64,000 nt of DNA from Monosporascus cannonballus (taxonomy: Eukaryota > Ascomycota > Sordariomycetes > Xylariales), in contig QJNS01000215.1 in assembly GCA_004154925.1 (NCBI GenBank), positions 62,001 through 126,000 of the forward strand, read 5' to 3'. The position numbers and the translations under genes were made by a program. Under the pieces are notes generated by a model, which saw nothing but the letters and a program-made list of their open reading frames with translations, searched no databases and was not told where the DNA came from. Positions 26,451 to 36,339 of the stretch are shown here, piece after piece (position 1 is the first letter of the stretch; each line of letters starts with the position of its first letter).

Positions 26451-28963
26451 TTCTTGAAAATTATCTTATAATTTTATTCGCTATATTTTGGTAATTTTGT
26501 ATTAAATTTCTTCTTAACAAGCTATTTATATTGGAAATATTATAATAATATATTAATTAGATTTTCTTACTTTTATAGTTATTATTTTAAGTCGTTATTT
26601 AATTGCTTTACTTTCGTTTTAATAATAATAACGATACGTGATATTTTTTTATAACACTCGTTTTTGTCTTATATTTTATCCTTTTAAATAACAAAGTTTC
26701 TGTTGTATCCGTATGCTTGCATTTATCGCTATCTCCGATCGAATATTAAGATTTTAATTTTTTCTTCTTTTATCTATTAATAAAATATAAAATAAACCTT
26801 ATCTGGACAGTTTTTTTCTTAATTAAAATTCCGTATTAACGTATCCATAATAATCTTAAGATTATATCGTAATTCCTAAATAAAACAATATCGAAATTAA
26901 TTATCTAGTATCGTCCTTAAATAAAAATCTTAAAATAATTAATTTCGCATATAATTTTCCCGGTATAATAAGCGAATTTTTAATTTTCGACATTTATCGT
27001 TATAAAAAATTCTAATTTATATTTTTATAGTAATTTCAGGTTATTAATTATATTTGATATAATATAATTTCCGTCCAAAGTTTCGTAATTTATTATTGCA
27101 ATATATTAAAACGTTTTCATTGGTATATCTAAGATAATAAAGTTATTAACGGTTTTTATCGTCGCGTTTAAAGCTTTTTTTTTTAAAAATTCTTTTTAAT
27201 TTTTCTAGGTTTCGTTATTTTGGGCCTTTTTTTGAGTAACTTTTTTCTTTTAATTTTTATTCGAATTTATTAATTTTTATTTATATTTTTGATTTAACGT
27301 ATTAAATTGTTATACTTATCGTTATTATTCGCATATTATTTTTTCGGAATATATTAATTATTCCTGATTTTATTACAATTCTTTTTTTATTAAATAAAAT
27401 ATTTTTTATATTTGCGATTATATTTTATTATATATTATTTGAATTATTGTTTTAAAGTTTTCGTATAAATTACTATATTTTGTTAAAAAAATTTTTGTAA
27501 AGGTTTATAACAAATACTAATTGCAAATAAAAATCCGTAATCATTTTCTAATAATATTTTTTATTTTATACAGGATTAATTCTTTTTCCGTTTAGTAATT
27601 ATATTAATGATAATAACAAAAAGGGTTTTTTGCTGATATTCTTTTCTTTTAAACCAATGTTTTGCTTCGGTTAATTATTAAATATATCCTAGGGTTATGG
27701 ATCAAAAATATCGATATTATTTATTTATCGTTTTTGTTATTTCCGGTACGGTTTAGAAAATCAAATCCTTTATAATATATGCAGGTAATCTGTCCGTAAA
27801 TATGTGATTTTCGTTTTTCGTAATCGGGATATTTTTGTCGTTAATAATATATAGTATGTATTTTTCGGTATTGATTAATGGTTTTGGGATAAATCTTTTT
27901 TGTTTAATTTGAATATTTGCATAATTATTCTTATAATATTTCTTATTATACTTACAATATTTATTAAGTTGGTTTTCTGGCTTTTCGTATTTTTATTGGA
28001 CTTTCTATTATACGAAACCTAATATATATTTAAGCTAAATTATGTTAACGGATTTGCTTTCGCTTTTCTGATTTTTTCTGGATTATCTCTTAAATATCGG
28101 TTTCCAGTTATTTTGACGGGATTTCTTAAGTGTTTTACGTTACGTTACCTTATATCCCATCTTATGATAATTATATTATTTAATCTAGCTCTAATCCTTT
28201 TTGTAAATAGCTTTTAGTTCCATAAATCCTGGTTTTGTGCCGTAAAAAAGTTATTATTTCGAAAAGTGCTAATATTAACCGTATATCGAGGTTTATTATT
28301 ATTTTTTGCTTTAATACCTTTAATACGCTATGTATATTATAGATTAATAATTTTAATAATTATAATAATATAATCCGATAAATAATTAGGCCGATTAAAC
28401 TTTAAACAAATTTATATTTCCTTTTTTAGACCGTTAAAAAGTTTAGCTATTAATATTTTTTATTTTTAGTTTAATTTAACGGTTAACTAAATTAACGTAT
28501 TACCGTAATTGGATACTAAGCTTTTGATCGTAATTATTAAATCTATATTTCGGCTTTTATTTTTTATTTATTATTCCAAAACTTTTCGTTAATGTTTATT
28601 TAAATTATTCGTAATTGCTATAAATTTATATTATTCTCGGATTTCGTTTTTCGATTATTAAAATAACGTATTTTTTTATGACGGGCTTAAACCAAATAGC
28701 CGTATTTTTAGTAAATCGTCCGATTGCGAATTTAATTCGTATAATAAACGTAATAAATCGAATAAGAAAATATCCGAAATATATTCGGCATTAAATTAAG
28801 AATAATTATAATTTGGTTAAAGTTTCGTCGAAAGGTTTTGGCTTAAGAAACTTAAGAACTTTTCCTAGTTTTTTGGTAAAACTTAGTTAAATAATTTAGC
28901 TTGTTCGAAAAGGCTTTTTAATTTCGGGAATTTTTTTTTCTCCTTAAGTTTCTTATGGGCGGC

Positions 28964-29155
28964 TTAAAAAGACGTCGTAAGATCATTGTTATTTCTTTTC
29001 AGCTGAAAGATGCGTTCGTTTATAGCAATTAGGCGTCGAGGGATTTTTTCGCGAGAAAGGCGAGGCTTTTCCTTTTCCTCCTTGGATTCCATTCCAGTGT
29101 CCGGGTAATCAGGGACCTGGTAAGTGGGCTGTTCGGGCTGCTTGCTGGTAGACAT
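28964..29155 (-). pseudogene. Undamaged N-terminus of the element C gag
   Basis: An ATG 57 bp inside the 5' LTR opens a 63-codon frame (MSTSKQPEQPTYQVPDYP...) of normal composition, rich in Glu, Lys, Pro and Arg, ending in a RIP-made stop. Everything further left is ruined. Start and position fit gag of a Gypsy element; I infer the identity from position and not from a domain. Confidence 0.6.
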
Positions 29156-29211
29156 AGCGTCGGCGATATTGCTCAGAGTCTGACGGTATTACTGAACAAA
29201 AGCTTGTAACG

Positions 29212-29598
29212 TGTGACGGTTAGGCGGTTTAACCAACTATTAAACCTTAGTCGTACGGGTTTATGTTGGCAGGAGTATCGTAGGAATCTGAGCAATAGAT
29301 ATAGTAACGTGTTACGTCTCGTAATTCCAAAAATGCCTTGGGTAACGATGTTGTATTGCAAGCTGAAGCTATCTAAACTATGGAAGTAATGAGCGTATAT
29401 ATCTTGATCCGATTCATTAGCTTACCACCAGTAAGTTGGTAATCCGGCTCACTGGTTCACCACTAGTAAGTTGGTGATCCGGCTCACTGGCTCACCACCA
29501 GCGAGTTGGTGATCCATCACGTGACCTGCCCCGCCGCGCACTTGTCGTTGGGTCGTAACAGGCCGTTTCTGGAGACCGTGGTTCGTTGGGTCATGACA
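29212..29598 (-). repeat. Right (5') LTR of element C, nearly unmutated
   Basis: 387 bp, TGTGACGGTTAGG...GTCATGACA, followed by the target duplication CATTC. It contains about 2.5 units of a 35-bp minisatellite (core TTGGTGATCCGGCTCACTGG) between about 29425 and 29515. It is the least mutated copy of this LTR family in the window. Confidence 0.9.
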
Positions 29599-29603
29599 CA
29601 TTC

Positions 29604-29742
29604 TGATTCGGCACCCTTGCATGCGAAACACTTTGCCCGAATGGTTACTAACGCAATCGTGGAACATCCCGGACGGAAAGCGCCTTCGTTGAAGCATAAG
29701 AATCATGATGTTCTCGCCAAGCGGCGGCAGTCGGTAAGCTGA
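29604..29742 (+). pseudogene. Right half of the gene split by element C
   Basis: Directly after the right target duplication the plus strand reads, in the phase left open at 15155, DSAPLHAKHFARMVTNAIV followed by a basic tail (HPGRKAPSLKHK, LAKRRQS) and a TGA at 29740-29742. Joining the two sides after deletion of element C and one CATTC copy gives an uninterrupted end of the protein. This half shows no RIP damage. The longer frame that begins at 29506 inside the LTR is an artefact of the insertion. Function is unknown. Confidence 0.7.
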
Positions 29743-30499
29743 TTAGTACGTGGATTAGTACGCATATTCGGTGCTAACTTAGTTTACAGCACCAGCTGTA
29801 CTATGCCCATATGATGGCCACGCGTGGGAGTCGTGGACGACTGTTGTGCTAGGACATGCAAATAGAGAGTTTCTCTGGTTGCTAACAACGCTAGCTCTCC
29901 AACAGCAATACAACATCAATTACCCCCCTCTCCCCCAAATCTACACATGACCCTAGGTATCTAAATTGCTAGTATTTCCCGTAAAGATAAAGGCAGTTTT
30001 GTAGCGTCCGCGACGCGTTAAAAGGGTTTCTCGCCGCGTCCGTTTCACATCCCGTATCGCTATTATATATGTGGCTAGTAAATCCCCCCGCGCAATACAC
30101 ATCATAGAAGGACGGCCACAATTTACTTCTTATTGACTATGTCCATCGCAAATAACTTCGAATGGATGGATGTCCATTATCGGCGAAATCGGGTGAATGG
30201 ATACGTGCCGAGGTTGCGCAGTACTATGGCCATGCAGTGGGCTGGATCGCATTGCTTTTAACTCTGTCTAAGACTACGGCTATCTAACAGGTGGTATACT
30301 TTGCTAGCGCAGTCGCCGCCGGTGCCGATTTTTCAGGCCGGTTAGCCTAGCCTTTACCGTTCGTAATATTTGGACGTCGGGACAGGTTGCTACCGGTGGT
30401 CTCGCATATCGAGGAAATATTTCACCTCCACCTTATTGCTTTGCGGTGCCTTTACTGTGTTATTAAACGGGGCAATATCGGTACCGCCTAAGGGTGCTT
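29743..30499. other. Intergenic, GC-normal
   Basis: A tandem GATTAGTACG motif (29743-29767) follows the stop of the split gene at once. I see no gene in the rest; base composition changes here from RIPped to normal. Confidence 0.5.
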
Positions 30500-30860
30500 C
30501 TAATATTTAGCCTCCAGGTACCAAGTTACAGGGTAATCGGTCCCGTTGGGTCCGGCGCCCGGCAGCTCCATTCTATCTTCCACCCCTACCTTGCAAGCTC
30601 GAAGGAGGATGGGGCCTAAAGATGGAACGGTTTGTTGAATTACATCGCTGGCCGCTATAGGTGTGGAAGGCGTACGGGAATCAAACTCCGTTTTCAATCT
30701 TTGCAATGCAAAGGCTCACTTGCCACGTATTATAACAGCGGGATTCTTGGCACTTACCGAAGATATGAATCCTTTTCAGGGGGTAGGAGCGATTCTAGCA
30801 AGCTGCAGCAGCGTCCATAAACCGTCAATGTTGACAAAGTCTTAGAGCTCCAACATTTTT
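30500..30860 (-). pseudogene. Decayed reading frame, unknown family
   Basis: One minus-strand frame is protein-like for about 115 codons with two TGA stops: NIDGLWTLLQLARIAPTP, then FISSVSAKNPAVIIRGK, then FALQRLKTEFDSRTPSTP and IAASDVIQQTVPSLGPILLR, closing with a TAG at 30500. The last 68 codons are open (from 30706). It may be a gene fragment or an exon set with an unseen intron (a GTAAGT lies near 30750). No domain is recognised. Confidence 0.35.
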
Positions 30861-30974
30861 TATGATCAAGACTCTGGCTCAGTATTGTGTTGACTTTAGA
30901 CTGCACAGTCATAGTTCTCATTTGTATACAAAGTATCCATCGTCGCTCGAACACTAGCTGGCATTGGTTTTACA

Positions 30975-31812
30975 ATGGATCCTCCCACAATTTCGGAGGT
31001 CGTCAGCGCCGAGAGCACGAAGCGAAAGCGAGACGAAGATTCAGTGACCCTCGACGCAGCTAGCAAGAAGCGCAAGCGAGACGAAGCTGTCAAGAAAATC
31101 ATCGAGGAAGTCGAAGAAATCAGAGACATTCGGCGTGAACTCAGCCCCAGAACCGACCACACGGCGACCAGGCTATTGGCCTTGGGGCGTAAGATACTCG
31201 ATGATCCTGACGCTGACGTGGAACCCTTGTCGATATCGCACGAGGCTTTCATGACAGGATATGAAGTAGCCAAAGAGAGGGAGATGGCCACTTCTGAGCT
31301 TGACGAAATAAAGTTCTTCCCCCAAATTAGGTGATTGGGCAGCTAACATCGTCAACAACGTCAGAGGGATGAATGTCACAGCGCACGCTAAGTATGCTGA
31401 AAATCTCGGCAGAGAATACAGAAAGAAAGGCCTAGGAACGTATGGCAACGGCCAAAATGAAGCTGACAAAAGCAAATACCGGACACTATTCGGCGCTTAT
31501 TCGGACGGGACGTGGGCGAAACTTTCCGCCGAATTTGATGCTGTCCAGAAATGGAGAGCGGATGGGGAGCCGAGTGGCCTTGAACCAGCAACCCCCGTTA
31601 TTGACCGGTTAGAGCAGTGTTGTGCGCATGCCGAGGTTGAATATGGTGACTTCGTCAAAGCACTTAAGGCGAATGTTCGGCGCAACGAGCTCGCACACAA
31701 TCCACCGTCCCGCCTCGACAGCTATCTTAAACCGGATGGGACTGTCGACTGGGATAGTGCCACAGTTAGGCTGATCGCGAGAAAAGGCTGCATAGAGTGT
31801 GGGAAGCGATAA
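30975..31812 (+). CDS. Lineage-specific protein with KRKRDE repeats, frame broken at 31320
   Basis: ATG 30975 opens a 119-codon frame with two KRKRDE motifs (about residues 16-21 and 33-38; likely nuclear localisation signals) and a charged helical stretch (EAVKKIIEEVEEIRDIRREL). It ends at TGA 31332. The next frame, shifted by one base, is open from at least 31321 to 31812 and continues it naturally (KLGDWAANIVNNVRG..., ending in CIECGKR). The shift falls at a five-C run (31319-31323), so one extra C is the simplest explanation: a true mutation or a sequencing slip. A 34-bp intron (31331-31364; GT, CTAAC, CAG) would also restore the frame but is very short. No known domain. It lies between transposons, and composition is normal. 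Confidence 0.5.
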
Positions 31813-31956
31813 TTGTCTGACTAGAATTGAGCTCCAAGGAGCGGTAGCTAGGAAGCTCTCTATATACTCTGGGAGCGCCGGAATAAGGTTCTTCCGGGTG
31901 CTGTGGAGCTTGATGACTAACACAGATACCCCTATTCCACGACAGATAGTATCTGG

Positions 31957-32214
31957 ATGACGTGCAAAGATACCAAGGCTAAGCTGAAACGATCGTATGA
32001 TAAAGGTCTGCTGACGGAGAGTAGGTATATGCACTTCCGCAACACTATGGATACCTGGTTTAAATCTTACGTCTCAGGGTGGGACTCTAACGGGAATGCT
32101 GTCGAGACACCTGCGGCAACTAAAGGCAAGAAAGGTGTAATTGATCGCAAAGCCAGAGAGGCGAAGGCGATGAGCCCCCCTATGCCACTTTCTTTATACA
32201 AGAAGGGCAAATAG
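31957..32214 (+). CDS. Small basic reading frame, probably the 3' exon of the preceding gene
   Basis: Open in the same frame as 31369-31812 from 31921 and with an ATG at 31957; 85 codons (MTCKDTKAKLKRSYDKG..., RYMHFRNTMDTWFKSYVSGW). Between the two frames several GT and AG pairs are possible (for example 31799-31945, phase 1 on both sides), so this may be the C-terminal exon of the KRKRDE protein. The short helical repeat-like segment has no family I can name. Confidence 0.35.
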   Translation: MTCKDTKAKLKRSYDKGLLTESRYMHFRNTMDTWFKSYVSGWDSNGNAVETPAATKGKKGVIDRKAREAKAMSPPMPLSLYKKGK

Positions 32215-32958
32215 GACGGCACAGTCCCACGCGCTAGTGGACTGTAGCTGTTCATTACAACTGTTTAGGATTGTCATCATTTGGTTGGGTTTCTCGGGTT
32301 GGCGTTTCTGGGTAATGGGATTTTTCGGTTTGGCGTTGGGGATTGGGTGCAAGTAGTGGATATCAGGTACAGGGCACGGGATGGGATTCAGATTCAGACC
32401 TAGGTCTGGATCTGGCCTGGCAGCCGCTTACGGTGAACACAGATTGGGTGCTTTGGCCCCAAGGTTGTGTAGTCAGGTGGGCAACGAAGTCGGACTCTGT
32501 GACCTCCACGTGGTGTTGCCTGGGAACCTGGCTTTCAATGTGGTCAGAGCTAGCACAGAGACGCAACTGTAATTTAGGCTTAGTTACTTTCGGCATTAAA
32601 CTATATAACGCGGTGTTTTCATAGTACTAAACCAAGGGCACCTGAGTTCGTACTCCGAGTGCCTATGCAAACTTTTATGCCCGGATGTGCGGGTCGTGTT
32701 ACCTATTCTCCTATTCCAGCAAGCCGTGACGGTTATTACAAACATGGTTCCGACTACTACAACTTCGCTAGACAGGGGTATTACTTCTGCCCTTTATTCA
32801 AAGAACGGAGGATATTAATATCATTATAACGACTGGCATTAAGTAGATCATCGGCACTATACTAATTAGATAAAAAGCTTCGAGGGATCGGACCCAGCCG
32901 AGGTATAATATATTAGCCCGTACATATTGGGTGGGGTATCCTAAAATTGTGAAGACAC
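32215..32958. other. Intergenic; only short frames
   Basis: Frames at 32343-32624 are low-complexity Trp/Ser/Gly readings without support. A 54-codon frame at 32665-32829 is Tyr-rich (ASRDGYYKHGSDYYNFARQG) and could be a gene tail, but nothing upstream supports it. Confidence 0.4.
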
Positions 32959-32960
32959 TA

Positions 32961-34538
32961 GTGTCCCCCACCCACGTCCTGAATTTACCCACTTCCTGAA
33001 TTGGAACTTCTAACACGACACAATATTAGAAATTCAATAACAAAACAAAATTAACATATAAAAACGGGATTTTAAAATACGTTATAGAATAATTTGTAAA
33101 GATTATAATAAAATTAAATGCTATTAATAATACTTCGTAAAAAAAGCAAAAATTAAAAATATACAAAAAAATTAAAAATTTAAATAAAATTAAAATATTT
33201 ATTTAAACCAAAAATATAATAAATAAAAAAAGCATAATATAATTAAAACAAAGACTAAATATTAACGTAAAAGTATCGAAATTTACAAATATTTATAATA
33301 TATTTTTTAACAATTTTTAACATAATATATATATAAATATACAAAATTAAAATAAATGTTAAAAATGCAATAAATAAAAATAAAAAGGTAATAACAAATA
33401 TTCATATTTTATTATGTCCTATAATAACTATAAAGAGCTATTTTTATTAATATTTTATATATTATACTTATATAATTTTAAAAATATTTATATAAACAAT
33501 ACATTATATAATATATTTAATTTTAAGCTAGTTACGTAATTATAATGTTTTTTGATTTGGTATTTAATTAAAAATGCCTTAAAATAACATATTTAAGCTT
33601 ATAAAAGTTTTTAACTATTATACTTTTTTAAAAATTACAATGAAAATATAATGAAATATATATATAATATATTTAATAAAATAATAAAATATATTATATG
33701 TAATTAAACATATATTTTGTAGGAACGATTATATTTAAATTTTAATAATAAAACAAAGGAAAATTTAAAATAAAAATTAACGTTTTAATATAATAATTAT
33801 AATAATTTAAAAATAGGTTATTATTAAAATACATTTTAAGGTTTTACGTATTTAACATATAAAAAATAAAGTTATACAACATAAAACCGGCTCTATACGA
33901 AAATAGCATACCTTAATTACGGTATACATTTATGTTTTCAAAAATGTTATTCGTAAATATACAAAATAAAAAAAATAAAAAGCGTTAAAAAAGTCGAATA
34001 AAATACAAAACATAATTAAAAGGCTTTTGAAAATAAAGAAAAATATACCGAAATAAATATTATGATAAAATAAATATATAAGGGGTATTCTTTATATTAG
34101 GATATATTTTTACTTAATTTTAATAATATAATTGATATTTTAATCAAAAAATATATAATTATGTAATAACTTTTCTAAAAGATATTACGTAACAAATTTA
34201 TTAATTTTATATAAACTAATGGCTTTTACTTTTAGAATAATTTACGAATTTTTTATTTATATATTAATTTTAATATATTTTTATTTTTTGAATTAGTTTT
34301 AATTAATTAAATTAAAATTTTCAATTAGTCAGTTTTAAACCTTAATTATAATAAATATACATAATATTTTTACTTTAACTTTAGTTTTATTATAAATAAT
34401 CCGTTTTAAATAATTTGTTTGCAAGATATAACTTTTGTGTTATATTTATTTATTTAGTTATAAATTTTTGAATATACGGTGTTTTGCTGGGAAATCGATT
34501 CAGGAAGTGGGTAAATTCAGGATGTGGGTGGGGGACAC
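32961..34538. mobile_element. RIPped DNA transposon with 42-bp terminal inverted repeats
   Basis: The left end (32961-33002, GTGTCCCCCACCCACGTCCT...) and right end (34497-34538) are inverted copies of each other with about one mismatch, flanked by TA on both sides (32959-32960, 34539-34540). A TA duplication, 1578 bp length and such repeats fit the Tc1/mariner/pogo group of fungi. The interior is among the most AT-rich DNA in the window and no transposase motif survives, so the superfamily is inferred from the ends and size only. The inverted repeats themselves are almost unmutated, in contrast to the interior. Confidence 0.8.
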
Positions 34539-34775
34539 TAGAGGGGAGATGTAGGAATATATAACTATTACGCTTGAACTATTAACGCAGTTCGAGCGCC
34601 CGATGTTTTGCAATAATCCAACAGGAGATGATTCATAATCCAAGAACTTGGGAGAAGGCTCAATATATCGAGTTAGGGAGAGCAGGGAAGTCCTGTAGGT
34701 CCCTCTCCAGGTACGCACACAAATACATGGAGCGCATGAGCCACCCACAACCTAGCCTCCCTAGCAAACCCCACT

Positions 34776-35699
34776 ATGCACCATAACCTCAGGCCCCTCC
34801 CCCCCGGGATGCAAATAGCTTCGTCCCGAAGCTTTGCAGCAACAATAATCTACAAATCTCATGATACTCTCTGTCCAGGTCCCATGGCTCCAGTGTTTAG
34901 GACCCTTGAAGGCCCGAAACGGACAGTTCCTAACCATTTGTTTCCCTCCACAACGACCACACAGTCTCCTTTCTATCCATTCCATGTGCTGAATAATGGT
35001 GCTCGACGGGGTTCGGTTGGAGATAGGCTTGTCGGTGGACGGGGCGTTCCCTGTCTTGGGCTCGCAGGGCCTTCATCTCGGTTTCCTGCCGGCGAAGCTG
35101 ATCTTGTAGGTCAACAATTGCGTCGGAGGGGCTGTTGCAACAGCGTCGACCTGGGCTCCTATGTGGGTAACTCTCATGGTTTCGCCAGTCGATGGCGCCC
35201 CTATTAGAGATTTGATGAGGCCCAGCGAAGTACTACGATCCGCCGTACAAAATGAGAGAAAAAAAGGTCTGCGCGCGAATTGTATGTGCTTTTTTGGGAA
35301 GACGTTGCGCAGCGCAAGATACGTAGCCGACTCAGACGGCTCATCGTGAGGACGAAGTGTAGCTAGGTGCTCAATGGTTTCGGCGACTGCGAACCGGGGC
35401 GGGTGGTCGGGGAGAACGGCAGCAGAACTCGGGCACGTTGTCGATGTCGGCGAGAGCATCATAGTCAGACTTTTCGTAATGGGGTTGTCTCCCAAAGCTC
35501 GTCCATGCTTGGGCCCATTAGCTGCGAACGCTCTTTAGGAAGGCGGGGTTGCCAGAATCTTCGCGATCGTCTCTTGGAGTGAAGCGTCATCGCGGCAGGT
35601 ATCGTTCTCTTCGGTGGCCACTTCAATCTCTCGTTTCCAAGGGCAATCCTTCTCGGGAATGACGAGAAGCTCGGCTTCTCTCTTCTGGTCTACCGCCAT
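34776..35699 (-). pseudogene. Decayed minus-strand gene, unknown family
   Basis: An ATG at 35699 opens 54 codons (MAVDQKREAELLVIPEKDCP...) rich in Glu and Lys, ending at TAA 35535. Beyond it, coding-like pieces occur in different frames, including a coiled-coil-like segment around 35050-35130 (AIVDLQDQLRRQETEMKALR). The 140-codon frame 35073-35495 overlaps this piece in another phase and looks less natural. The pattern suggests a frameshifted gene. No domain is recognised. Confidence 0.3.
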
Positions 35700-36064
35700 C
35701 TCTGCTGGGTTGTGTGATGGGTATGTCTTGCTGTTTGGCGAGGGTGGGATGAATAGGTAGCAGAGCAGAAGTACTAGTCTTTAACGCGGTCAGTTATAGT
35801 TCCGGCAACAATGTTTGGTACAGCACTTACGGTAAATAAGTGGCGCTGTTACAAGATGTCGGTCAAGGTTGCGCATAAAGGTCTGGGGGATAATTTACCT
35901 CCGCCGGACATGTATCGTAGCTAGGCATTGTAAGCCCCTTGATCGAAGCATGCCATCGAGCTCATGTCCGTTGGGATTCGTTGCTAGACAGCTTATCAGT
36001 CCTAAGTCGTAATTTTGCCAAGCAAAACTTACGCCTTCTGGAGGTTGTCGCTAAAGAGTCCATT
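35700..36064. other. No gene seen
   Basis: Moderate GC, no long frame and no recognised repeat up to the solo LTR at 36065. Confidence 0.4.
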
Positions 36065-36303
36065 TGTCAGACCCAGCTGAAGTCGATCAAACAGCTAAGC
36101 CTTGGCTTAGTTTGATCACCGACTGAAACAAGGCTACTTTATGCACCCCCGGTATCTTTTCCTCTTAGCTACAGCTATATTTACGTGTATAAAAGGAGGG
36201 TTCGTTACCCTCACCCTCTAGCTAGGACCTTGGAGAGGTCATGCAACCTTTAATACACCTTTTCTTCAGTTATATGCTTCTGTGTGTGATGCAGGGTCTC
36301 ATA
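36065..36303 (+). mobile_element. Solo LTR with TATA box
   Basis: 239 bp beginning TGTCAGACCC and ending GGGTCTCATA (terminal inverted repeat, last CA changed to TA), flanked by the 5-bp duplication CCATT (36060-36064 and 36304-36308). A TATAAAAGG box at 36188-36196 and a CT-rich start-site region behind it show the promoter direction is rightward. A near-perfect inverted repeat (36086-36119, GATCAAAC...TTTGATC) lies in the U3 part. No other copy is in the window, so the parent family is unknown. Confidence 0.8.
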
Positions 36304-36339
36304 CCATTAGTTCCATCTTCGATATAGGCTTAATAAAAG

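Larger units (their letters stand above)
15156..29598 (-). mobile_element. Ty3/Gypsy LTR retrotransposon, carries nested element B (element C)
   Basis: The boundaries are exact: LTR 15156-15488 on the left and 29212-29598 on the right, flanked by the 5-bp target duplication CATTC (15151-15155 and 29599-29603). Removing element B leaves about 6.8 kb, a normal Gypsy length. On the minus strand the order is 5' LTR, leader, gag start (29155 leftwards), then reverse transcriptase remnants at about 25840-26005 (FDNILIF for LDDILIF; KVKYLGYI), then integrase-like DNA down to 23.3 kb. The first 640 bp of the element (28960-29598) are almost unmutated while the rest is heavily RIPped. It landed inside a gene, whose halves are 14648-15155 and 29604-29742. 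Confidence 0.9.

Noticed and set aside
29449..29742. Overlapping frames on both strands (29449-29706 minus, 29506-29742 plus) as separate genes
   Set aside because: Both run through the LTR minisatellite. The plus frame is only the end of the split gene fused by chance to LTR sequence.
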